Origin: Candidatus Saganbacteria bacterium
Lineage (GTDB): Bacteria > Margulisbacteria > WOR-1 > O2-12-FULL-45-9 > XYB2-FULL-48-7
DNA: 5,495 nucleotides
Assembly (NCBI GenBank): GCA_020051815.1
Contig: JAGVQF010000013.1
Coordinates: forward strand, 1-5,495
Reading direction: 5' to 3'
Part shown: piece after piece, positions 1 through 5,461 of the stretch
Layout of the letters: each line of letters begins with the position of its first letter
Numbering within the stretch: position 1 is the stretch's first letter
The notes under the pieces: model-generated
Database searches by the model: none
What the model was told of the DNA's origin: nothing
The model's input: only the letters and a program-made list of their open reading frames with translations
Position numbers and translations under genes: made by a program

Positions 1-122
1 CGCCGCCGATGTATCGCGTTAATGGTCCGCTAAGCAATTTGCCGGAATTCTACGCCGCGTTTGGGATAGGTTCGGGCGAGGCTATGTTTAAGCCGGAAGG
101 TAAAAGAGTCCGAATTTGGTGA
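1..122 (+). CDS. M13-family metalloendopeptidase (PepO/neprilysin-like), C-terminal end only
   Basis: This is the 3' end of a gene that begins before the window. Reading from position 3 gives 39 codons and a TGA stop at 120-122. The tail contains RVNGPLSNLPEF, then YAAFGIGSGEAM, and ends KRVRIW. This is the characteristic C-terminus of peptidase family M13 (neprilysin, PepO), where the Arg-Val-Asn-Gly-Pro stretch lies in the substrate-binding part of the zinc-peptidase domain and the protein ends in a conserved Trp. Family members are zinc endopeptidases, in bacteria usually exported or periplasmic, that cut peptides. The HExxH zinc site and any signal peptide lie upstream and cannot be seen. 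The gene converges on accA with only 16 bp between the stops and no terminator hairpin. I am confident of the family, not of substrate or location. Confidence 0.88.
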   Translation, partial: PPMYRVNGPLSNLPEFYAAFGIGSGEAMFKPEGKRVRIW

Positions 123-138
123 CTTGAACCCTTGACCC

Positions 139-1125
139 CTAGTTCCCCTCGTTATATATCCCCATCTTCCTGTATTTATTGTAGCGGTCCGCGATCAGCT
201 CGTGATGGGAGAGAGCGAGCAGGGGGCCCAGGTTGCGCAGGATCGCGGCTTTGATGTTTTTGGCGGTTAGCTGGGGATCGTTGTGCGCGCCGCCGATCGG
301 CTCTTTGATTATTTCGTCGATCACATTTAATTCCAGCAGGTCTTTGGAAGTGATCTTCATCGCCACCGCCGCGTCGTTGGCGCGTGTCGCGTCGCGGAAT
401 AAAATAGAAGCGCAGCCTTCTGGGGAAATGACCGAATAGATCGAAAACTCCATCATCATGACTTTGTTGCCCATGGCTATGCCCAGCGCGCCGCCGGAAC
501 CGCCCTCGCCGGTGATGATCGAGATAAACGGCACTGTCAGCTCCGCCATCTCCCTCAAGTTCTTGGCGATCGCTTCGGCCTGGCCGCGCTCTTCGGCGCC
601 GAGGCCCGGGTAGGCGCCTGGGGTATCGATAAAGGAGATGATCGGCTTGTTGTAGCGCTCGGCCAGGCGCATGACGCGCAGGGCTTTGCGATACCCTTCG
701 GGATTGGCCATGCCGAGATTGCGCGCCAGATATTCTTTGGTCGAGTGACCCTTCTGGTGGCCCATGACGACGACGGAGCGCCGGTCAAGCTTGGCCACGC
801 CGGCGATCATGGCCGGATCGTCCGAAAAGTTGCGGTCGCCGTGCAGTTCCAGAAAATCATCAAAGATCATATCGATGTATTCGAGCGTCGTCGGGCGCTG
901 GATAAAGCGGGCGACCTGGACGATCTGGCTCGGGGATAGTTTCGCAAAAATATCGCGGCGCGTCGCCTCGATCCGCTTTTCCATCAGCCGGACCTCTTCG
1001 TTCATCTCCATTTTGACCTCGCTGCCGACCGCCTTCAGCTTTTCCAGCTTATCGTAGAGCTCTTCGATCGGTTTTTCGAACGGGAGCAGGCGTCTGGTAT
1101 TTTTCTTTTGTTCTGGTTTGGCCAT
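139..1125 (-). CDS. accA: acetyl-CoA carboxylase carboxyltransferase, alpha subunit
   Basis: AccA is the alpha half of the carboxyltransferase that moves the carboxyl group from carboxybiotin on AccB to acetyl-CoA, giving malonyl-CoA, the committed step of fatty acid synthesis in the cytoplasm. The 328-residue product matches the usual length of about 315-330. A charged helical N-terminus (about residues 15-60) precedes the crotonase-like fold. Family signatures are LELHGDRNF (92-100), FIDTPGAYPG (165-174), the oxyanion-type glycine loop GEGGSGGALGIA (206-217) and ISPEGCASI (233-241). The ATG at 1123-1125 is preceded by an AAGGA Shine-Dalgarno (minus strand, complement of 1131-1135) with 5-nt spacing, lying inside the last codons of accD. 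One base separates it from the accD stop, so the two are probably translationally coupled and made in equal amounts, as the alpha2beta2 enzyme requires. The stop is TAG. Confidence 0.97.
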   Translation of the reverse strand: MAKPEQKKNTRRLLPFEKPIEELYDKLEKLKAVGSEVKMEMNEEVRLMEKRIEATRRDIFAKLSPSQIVQVARFIQRPTTLEYIDMIFDDFLELHGDRNFSDDPAMIAGVAKLDRRSVVVMGHQKGHSTKEYLARNLGMANPEGYRKALRVMRLAERYNKPIISFIDTPGAYPGLGAEERGQAEAIAKNLREMAELTVPFISIITGEGGSGGALGIAMGNKVMMMEFSIYSVISPEGCASILFRDATRANDAAVAMKITSKDLLELNVIDEIIKEPIGGAHNDPQLTAKNIKAAILRNLGPLLALSHHELIADRYNKYRKMGIYNEGN

Positions 1126-1126
1126 G

Positions 1127-1984
<858 letters not shown>

Positions 1985-1989
1985 TGTGC

Positions 1990-2019
1990 TTGATATGATA
2001 AGGCATTTTGTGCTATATT
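1990..2019 (+). promoter_or_regulatory. extended -10 promoter for rpsT-ispE-mpg
   Basis: TTGATA (1990-1995) is followed after 18 bp by TATATT (2014-2019). The bases TGC stand directly before the -10, giving the TGn extended -10 motif. Transcription would begin near 2026, leaving a leader of about 37 nt that carries the rpsT Shine-Dalgarno. The elements interlock with those of the accDA promoter on the opposite strand, so two polymerases could not bind both at once. The call rests on sequence match only. Confidence 0.6.
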
Positions 2020-2024
2020 GTCAA
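1995..2024 (-). promoter_or_regulatory. sigma70-type promoter for accD-accA
   Basis: Read on the minus strand, a perfect -35 TTGACA (complement of 2019-2024) is followed after 18 bp by TATCAT (complement of 1995-2000), which matches the -10 consensus at 5 of 6 positions. Transcription would begin near 1987-1989, only about 3-5 nt before the accD TTG start, so the mRNA would be nearly leaderless. It overlaps the rpsT promoter on the other strand almost completely. The call is from sequence match alone. Confidence 0.65.
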
Positions 2025-2028
2025 TGCC
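2002..2028. promoter_or_regulatory. inverted repeat across the divergent promoters, possible operator
   Basis: GGCATT (2002-2007) is repeated in inverted form as AATGCC (2023-2028). The half-site centres are 21 bp apart, about two helical turns, so both would face the same side of the DNA. The pair spans the spacer and -10 of the rpsT promoter and the -35 and spacer of the accDA promoter, so a bound dimer would block both. A further GGCAT lies at 2041-2045. The sites are short and no known regulator motif is recognised, so this may be chance. Confidence 0.25.
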
Positions 2029-2045
2029 TCGACTCCGCTCGGCAT
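2024..2045 (+). promoter_or_regulatory. small hairpin in the rpsT leader
   Basis: ATGCC (2024-2028) can pair with GGCAT (2041-2045) around a 12-base loop at the predicted 5' end of the rpsT message, just before the Shine-Dalgarno. The loop, CGACTCCGCTC, resembles a short palindromic repeat fragment found between genes in many bacteria. It might protect the 5' end or be a site for S20 feedback control, but the stem is only 5 bp. Confidence 0.3.
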
Positions 2046-2062
2046 AAAGGAAGGAAAGATAA

Positions 2063-2335
2063 ATGGCAGAAAAGAAAGTTTTTAAACGCAAACACGTCAA
2101 AAATGTCCGCAAAACAAAGAAACAGCGCGCCCGCAATGTGCGCGAGAAGAACCTGGTCAAATTAACCCTTAAAACCGCCCGCCAGGCGGTCATCGCCAAA
2201 GCGGCCGATGTTGTTGAGAAGATCAAAAAAGCGGTCTCGGTGCTCGACAAAGCGGCCGAGCGCGGCATTATCCACGCCAACAAGGCGGCGCGCCTCAAAT
2301 CGCGGCTCAACCTCGCATTTAACAAGACGAAATAA
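2063..2335 (+). CDS. rpsT: 30S ribosomal protein S20
   Basis: S20 is a small, basic, primary binding protein of 16S rRNA that sits at the bottom of the 30S subunit. The 90-residue product has the normal length and composition. It shows a Lys/Arg-rich N-terminus, a middle rich in Ala/Val with KTARQAV near residues 37-43, and the conserved C-terminal stretch KGIIHANKAARLKSRL-type (seen here as RGIIHANKAARLKSRL, about 67-82), the S20 signature. The ATG is preceded by GGAAGG (2049-2054) with 8-nt spacing, and by a good promoter. The TAA stop touches the GTG start of ispE, so rpsT heads an operon. Strong ribosomal-type expression of the first gene with weaker downstream initiation is likely. Confidence 0.97.
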   Translation: MAEKKVFKRKHVKNVRKTKKQRARNVREKNLVKLTLKTARQAVIAKAADVVEKIKKAVSVLDKAAERGIIHANKAARLKSRLNLAFNKTK

Positions 2336-3196
2336 GTGCGGCTCCGCGCCTTTGCCAAAATAAATCTTACCCTCAAGATACTGGGCAAGCGCCCCGACGG
2401 TTTTCACGAGCTCGAATCCCTCATGCAATCGGTCTCGCTCTGCGACTATATCACTTTGACTCCGCTTGAATCGGGCATCCAACTGACGACGAACAACCTG
2501 CGATTGCCGGTCGACGGCCGGAATCTGGCTTATAAGGCGGCGGAAGTATTTTTTAGAAAGCAGACAGCAGAAAGCAGACAGCCGAACACAGGAGTGAAGA
2601 TTTTCCTTGAGAAGAACATTCCCTTGGCGGCTGGGCTGGCGGGCGGATCGGCTGACGCGGCGGCGGTGCTTTTTGGGCTTAACCAGCTTTCAGGCAATCC
2701 TTTGTCCAAAATTGAATTGATGAAGCTTGGCGAAGAAATTGGCTCGGATGTCCCTTTTTGCCTGGTCGGCGGCAACTGCAAGGTTGGCGGCAGGGGGGAG
2801 AAGGTGGCATTAAATCCTTTGCATGTAAAAAGAGATTTTGTTCTCGTTACGCCTGAAGTCGAAGTTTCCACAAAATGGGCGTATGAGGCATGGGATGAAC
2901 ATCAAACATCCAACGTCTCCGCCAAAGGCGGATCCGCCGGAGGCGGAAAACTTCAAAACAAATCTCAAAACGATCTTGAAGATGTGGTTGTGAAAAAATA
3001 TCCAACTATCCAAAAGGTCAAAGATAAGCTGTTAAGCCTGGGCTGCAGTTACGCGCAGATGTCGGGGAGCGGGCCGTCGGTCTTTGGCATTGTTGGCTCG
3101 GCCGGCTCGGGCCAGGCGATCTTTAACGAAATGAAAAAAGAATTTCCCCGCAGTTTCCTCGTCCGCTCGGCCGAGCGCGGCGTCGAAGAGGCATAG
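2336..3196 (+). CDS. ispE: 4-diphosphocytidyl-2-C-methyl-D-erythritol kinase
   Basis: IspE phosphorylates CDP-methylerythritol with ATP in the MEP pathway to isoprenoid precursors, in the cytoplasm. The 286-residue product is of usual size and has the GHMP-kinase motifs in order: AFAKINLTL (5-13, with active-site Lys8), KRPDGFHEL (18-26), the ATP-binding loop PLAAGLAGGSADAA (96-109), GSDVPF (136-141, with catalytic Asp138) and SGSGPSVFG (243-251). The start is GTG at 2336, directly after the rpsT TAA and with no clear Shine-Dalgarno, so initiation probably depends on coupling to rpsT. Leu-Arg-Ala-Phe-Ala-Lys-Ile-Asn right at the N-terminus supports this start. Two repeat-derived segments are odd: a 14-bp tandem duplication (residues about 74-83) and a 30-bp palindrome read as ten in-frame codons (residues 195-204, SAKGGSAGGG). 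Both fall in expected surface loops, and all catalytic motifs are intact. Confidence 0.95.
   Translation: MRLRAFAKINLTLKILGKRPDGFHELESLMQSVSLCDYITLTPLESGIQLTTNNLRLPVDGRNLAYKAAEVFFRKQTAESRQPNTGVKIFLEKNIPLAAGLAGGSADAAAVLFGLNQLSGNPLSKIELMKLGEEIGSDVPFCLVGGNCKVGGRGEKVALNPLHVKRDFVLVTPEVEVSTKWAYEAWDEHQTSNVSAKGGSAGGGKLQNKSQNDLEDVVVKKYPTIQKVKDKLLSLGCSYAQMSGSGPSVFGIVGSAGSGQAIFNEMKKEFPRSFLVRSAERGVEEA
2555..2582 (+). repeat. perfect 14-bp tandem duplication inside ispE
   Basis: AGAAAGCAGACAGC occurs twice back to back, at 2555-2568 and 2569-2582, with no mismatch. Fourteen is not a multiple of three, so the two copies are read in different frames and encode different residues in the stretch Arg-Lys-Gln-Thr-Ala-Glu-Ser-Arg-Gln. 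The stretch lies between the conserved helix AYKAAEVFF and the strand GVKIFLEK, where the family varies in length. Confidence 0.9.
2918..2947. repeat. in-frame double palindrome (two 15-bp triloop hairpins) inside ispE
   Basis: Two 15-bp palindromes lie end to end. The first is TCCGCC-AAA-GGCGGA (2918-2932), the second TCCGCC-GGA-GGCGGA (2933-2947). Each can fold into a 6-bp GC-rich stem with a three-base loop, and the full 30 bp can also pair as one hairpin broken only at the two triplets. The unit starts and ends exactly on codon boundaries of ispE and encodes SAKGGSAGGG. Its structure matches the mini-hairpins in the carA-carB spacer. Confidence 0.9.
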
Positions 3197-3197
3197 C

Positions 3198-3815
3198 GTG
3201 CCGACCCGCCGGCTCAAGCGCTTATTCTTCCTCCGGCCAACCCTTAAAGTTTCGCAAGCCCTGTTGGGCAAATATCTTATCCATGAATACAAAGGGCGAA
3301 AACTTGGCGGGATGATCGTCGAGACCGAGGCCTATATCGGCAAAAAGGATAGAGCTGCCCATTCCTACGGCGGGCGCCGGACCAAACGCAACGAGATCGA
3401 ATACGGCATCGGCGGCCATGTCTACATATATATGGTCTATGGCCTGCACTACCAGCTCAACTTTGTCACCGCCGGCAAAGACGAGCCGGAATGTGTTTTG
3501 ATCAGGGCGCTCGAGCCAACGGACGGTATTGATGCCATGAAGAAGTTTCGCCATCAGAAAGACGAGCGCAATCTGGCCAACGGCCCGGGCAAGCTCTGCC
3601 AGGCGCTCCATCTTGATCGATCGTTGTACGGACATGACCTTTGTGCCAAAGGTTCAAAGTTCTACATTGAAGACAGGGGGGTTAAGGTTTTGCCAGGCCG
3701 GATCAAGAAGGGGCCGAGGATCGGGATCGATTACGCTGGCCCTTATTGGGCGAAGGTCCACTGGCGGTTTTGGCTTGACAGAAAAGAGGGGAAAGCTTAT
3801 ACTTTTGGGTGTTGA
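3198..3815 (+). CDS. mpg: DNA-3-methyladenine glycosylase, AAG/MPG family
   Basis: This is a monofunctional DNA glycosylase that removes alkylated or deaminated purines such as 3-methyladenine to start base-excision repair. The 205-residue product matches the bacterial length of the AAG family (Pfam PF02245), not the TagA or AlkA families. The signature VETEAYIGKKDRAAHS (41-56) holds Glu44, Tyr46 and His55, which correspond to human AAG Glu125, Tyr127 and His136. Tyr78 corresponds to the intercalating Tyr159, Asn88 to the specificity residue Asn169, and Arg103 in VLIRALEP to Arg182. NGPGKLCQAL (about 127-136) is also conserved. The start is GTG at 3198, one base after the ispE stop, with AAGAGG (3186-3191) as Shine-Dalgarno at 6-nt spacing, so it is cotranscribed with rpsT-ispE. 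Its last 15 codons also contain the promoter of the next gene. Confidence 0.94.
   Translation: MPTRRLKRLFFLRPTLKVSQALLGKYLIHEYKGRKLGGMIVETEAYIGKKDRAAHSYGGRRTKRNEIEYGIGGHVYIYMVYGLHYQLNFVTAGKDEPECVLIRALEPTDGIDAMKKFRHQKDERNLANGPGKLCQALHLDRSLYGHDLCAKGSKFYIEDRGVKVLPGRIKKGPRIGIDYAGPYWAKVHWRFWLDRKEGKAYTFGC
3775..3803 (+). promoter_or_regulatory. strong sigma70-type promoter for the RRM protein gene, inside mpg
   Basis: A perfect -35 TTGACA (3775-3780) is followed after the ideal 17 bp by TATACT (3798-3803), which matches the -10 consensus at 5 of 6 positions. It lies within the final codons of mpg. Transcription would begin near 3810, giving a leader of about 34 nt that carries a full Shine-Dalgarno. 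The near-consensus sequence predicts strong, separate expression of the small RRM gene. Confidence 0.75.
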
Positions 3816-3832
3816 AGGATCGAATTTGTTTC

Positions 3833-3838
3833 AGGAGG
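3833..3838 (+). promoter_or_regulatory. consensus Shine-Dalgarno fixing the start of the RRM gene
   Basis: AGGAGG lies 5 nt before the ATG at 3844. This decides the start: the same frame is open back to 3613, but that upstream part overlaps mpg out of phase and resembles no protein. It is the strongest ribosome-binding site in the window. Confidence 0.92.
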
Positions 3839-3843
3839 TAACG

Positions 3844-4128
3844 ATGAAAAGTATCTATGTAGGCAATTTCCCCTGGTCCGTCACCGACGCCGATCTCTCG
3901 GCCAAGTTCTCCGAATTCGGCAACGTTGTTTCGGCTCGAGTAGTCACCGACAAGCTTACGGGCAAATCACGGGGCTTTGGTTTTGTCGATATGGACGACG
4001 CCGATGCCGATAAGGCGATCGCCGCGTTGTCCGGCTACAAATGGGGGGATCGCGAGATCACCGTCAATGAAGCCAGGCCCAAGACCGAAGGCGGCCCGCG
4101 CCGCGAGCCGAGAGAACCGCGCTTTTAA
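3844..4128 (+). CDS. small RRM-domain RNA-binding protein
   Basis: The 94-residue protein is a single RNA recognition motif with a short basic tail. RNP2 is IYVGNF (4-9) and RNP1 is RGFGFVDM (43-50). The exposed aromatics Tyr5, Phe45 and Phe47 that stack on RNA bases are all present. The C-terminal tail (about 78-94) is rich in Pro, Arg, Glu and Gly with REPREP repeats, like the short tails of cyanobacterial and other bacterial RRM proteins. Such proteins bind single-stranded RNA and are often induced by cold or stress; the targets here are unknown. The gene looks monocistronic and highly expressed, with its own near-consensus promoter (3775-3803), a perfect Shine-Dalgarno and a strong intrinsic terminator 23 bp after the TAA stop. 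Family assignment is secure, physiological role is not. Confidence 0.94.
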   Translation: MKSIYVGNFPWSVTDADLSAKFSEFGNVVSARVVTDKLTGKSRGFGFVDMDDADADKAIAALSGYKWGDREITVNEARPKTEGGPRREPREPRF

Positions 4129-4151
4129 AGCTGAAACTTTAGTTTAAAGCC

Positions 4152-4184
4152 AAAGGCGTCTGGTCTTTCAGACGCCTTTTTTTT
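4152..4184 (+). terminator. intrinsic terminator after the RRM gene, directly before carA
   Basis: AAAGGCGTCTG (4152-4162) pairs perfectly with CAGACGCCTTT (4169-4179) around a 6-base loop, and eight T residues (4177-4184) follow. It is a textbook rho-independent terminator. The carA ATG begins only 5 bp after the last T, so the structure may also act as an attenuator for carA. A competing pairing is possible between CTGAAA (4131-4136) and TTTCAG (4166-4171), which would disturb the right arm, but it is only 6 bp. Confidence 0.93.
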
Positions 4185-4189
4185 AACCT

Positions 4190-5335
4190 ATGGAAGCTAT
4201 TTTAGCGCTTGAAGATGGTACGATATTTCACGGCCGCTCCTTTGGCGCCGAGGGCGAAAAGAGCGGCGAAGTCGTTTTTAATACCTCACTGACCGGCTAC
4301 CAGGAGATCTTGACCGATCCATCCTACAAAGGCCAGATCGTTACTATGACCTATCCTTTGATCGGCAATTACGGCATCAATGAAGAGGACATCGAGTCGA
4401 TCGGGCCAAATGCCGAGGCCTTTATCGTCCGGGAGAACTCGCGCGTCGCCTCCAACTACCGCTCGACGGGCAAACTTGACGCTTATCTGGCCAAATACGG
4501 CATTGTCGGCATCGAGGGGATCGATACGCGCATGTTGACGCGCCGCCTGCGGCAAAAGGGCTCGCTGAAGGGCGTAATTTCGACCATTGATATAGATGAG
4601 AAAAGCCTTGTTAAAAAAGCTAAAGATTGCCCTGGTGTTGAGGGAGTAGATTTAGTCAAAGTTGTTACCTGTAAAGAGCCTTACGTCTGGAACGAATCCT
4701 CCTATGCCAAATTGACCGACGAGCAATGTCAGATGGCAAATCTTGGTGCTACCGCAAAACATAAATGCAAATATCACGTTGTGGCTTACGATTACGGGAT
4801 CAAATTCTTTATTTTGCGTCATCTGGCGGCTGCGGGCTGTAAGGTGACGGTCGTGCCGGCGGACTTTCCGGCCGACAAAGTCCTGGCGATGGAGCCGGAC
4901 GGGATTTTCCTCTCCAACGGCCCGGCTGACCCGGCTGCGGTGACTTACGCGATCAAGAATATCAAAAAGCTTATTGGTAAAAAACCGATCTTCGGTATCT
5001 GCCTCGGCCACCAGCTTCTCGGATTGGCTCTGGGCGGCAAGACCTATAAGCTAAAATTTGGCCATCACGGCGGCAACCAGCCGGTCATGGACCTTAAGAC
5101 GAAAAAGGTGGCGATCACCGCCCAGAATCACGGGTTTGCGGTCGATATCGATTCAATTCCCAAGGGAATCGTAGAACTTACTCATATTAATTTAAATGAT
5201 AAGACGGTTGAAGGCATGCGCCACACAAAACTGCCGATCTTCTCGGTCCAATACCATCCGGAGGCCGGCCCGGGGCCGCATGATGCGAGCTATCTGTTCG
5301 CCGAGTTCACGAAGCTTATGGGGGCGGGCAGGTAA
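4190..5335 (+). CDS. carA: carbamoyl-phosphate synthase, small (glutaminase) subunit
   Basis: CarA hydrolyses glutamine and passes ammonia through a tunnel to CarB, which makes carbamoyl phosphate for pyrimidines and arginine. The 381-residue product has the usual length. The N-terminal CPSase small-chain domain (about 1-150) starts with [10 protein letters not shown] and holds [14 protein letters not shown] (33-46). The class I glutamine amidotransferase domain follows from about residue 195, with [10 protein letters not shown] (196-205), LSNGPADP (241-248), the nucleophile elbow GICLGHQ (269-275, Cys271) and [11 protein letters not shown] (355-365, catalytic His356 and Glu358). The ATG at 4190 agrees with the conserved family N-terminus. 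No Shine-Dalgarno and no convincing promoter precede it, and the ATG lies just 5 bp beyond a terminator U-tract. The message either reads through the terminator or is leaderless. carB follows after a repeat-filled gap. Confidence 0.97.
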   Translation: MEAILALEDGTIFHGRSFGAEGEKSGEVVFNTSLTGYQEILTDPSYKGQIVTMTYPLIGNYGINEEDIESIGPNAEAFIVRENSRVASNYRSTGKLDAYLAKYGIVGIEGIDTRMLTRRLRQKGSLKGVISTIDIDEKSLVKKAKDCPGVEGVDLVKVVTCKEPYVWNESSYAKLTDEQCQMANLGATAKHKCKYHVVAYDYGIKFFILRHLAAAGCKVTVVPADFPADKVLAMEPDGIFLSNGPADPAAVTYAIKNIKKLIGKKPIFGICLGHQLLGLALGGKTYKLKFGHHGGNQPVMDLKTKKVAITAQNHGFAVDIDSIPKGIVELTHINLNDKTVEGMRHTKLPIFSVQYHPEAGPGPHDASYLFAEFTKLMGAGR

Positions 5336-5370
5336 TGACAAATGACCAATTAAAAATGTCAAATGTAGGT

Positions 5371-5383
5371 ATGCCTTCGGCAT
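5371..5383. repeat. mini-hairpin 1 within the carA-carB element
   Basis: ATGCC-TTC-GGCAT forms a perfect 5-bp stem with a three-base loop. On the minus strand the loop reads GAA. The same ATGCC/GGCAT arms appear in the rpsT leader at 2024-2045. Confidence 0.8.
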
Positions 5384-5396
5384 GTTATTCGTATAA

Positions 5397-5411
5397 TGTC
5401 GCGAAGCGACA
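5397..5411. repeat. mini-hairpin 2 within the carA-carB element (GCGAAGC core)
   Basis: TGTCGC-GAA-GCGACA forms a perfect 6-bp stem with a GAA loop. Its core, GCGAAGC, is the DNA sequence known for forming an unusually stable mini-hairpin with a sheared G-A pair, so the single-stranded DNA as well as the RNA may fold here. Confidence 0.82.
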
Positions 5412-5446
5412 CATCCATTTGAAATTTGACATTGGACATTTGTCAT

Positions 5447-5459
5447 TCTGCGGAGCAGA
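5447..5459 (+). promoter_or_regulatory. mini-hairpin 3 with the carB Shine-Dalgarno in its loop
   Basis: TCTGC-GGA-GCAGA is a perfect 5-bp stem with a GGA loop. The GGAG at 5452-5455, with 6-nt spacing to the carB ATG, is the only Shine-Dalgarno candidate for carB, and it lies in the loop and first stem base. When the hairpin is folded the site would be partly hidden, so it could tune carB translation. Its core GCGGAGC again fits the stable GCGNAGC mini-hairpin type. Confidence 0.65.
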
Positions 5460-5461
5460 TA

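Larger units (their letters stand above)
5334..5447. repeat. nested palindromic element filling the carA-carB spacer
   Basis: A 32-bp left arm (5334-5365) matches the reverse complement of a 32-bp right arm (5416-5447) at 27 of 32 positions, beginning with 11 perfect base pairs at the outer ends (AATGACAAATG). The 50-bp interior carries two separate perfect mini-hairpins, at 5371-5383 and 5397-5411. The left arm overlaps the last two bases of the carA stop codon. At 114 bp, without coding potential, it looks like a miniature inverted-repeat or REP/BIME-type element. In RNA it could fold as a long stem closing two small hairpins. No flanking target duplication is evident. Confidence 0.85.

Noticed and set aside
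123..138. Terminator between the M13 peptidase gene and accA
   Set aside because: The 16-bp gap holds no inverted repeat or T-run on either strand.
1985..2062. Riboswitch or T-box in the rpsT leader
   Set aside because: The predicted leader is only about 37 nt with one 5-bp stem, too small for a known riboswitch class.
3613..3843. Upstream extension of the RRM reading frame by 77 codons
   Set aside because: It overlaps mpg out of phase, the translated part resembles no domain, and a perfect Shine-Dalgarno and the conserved RRM N-terminus place the start at 3844.
5426..5431. TTGACA in the right arm as a -35 for carB
   Set aside because: No -10-like hexamer occurs at a suitable distance before carB; the bases 16-18 bp downstream are GC-rich hairpin sequence.
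5334..5447. CRISPR array or insertion sequence in the carA-carB spacer
   Set aside because: There are no regularly spaced direct repeats and no transposase frame; the structure is a single inverted-repeat unit with internal hairpins.
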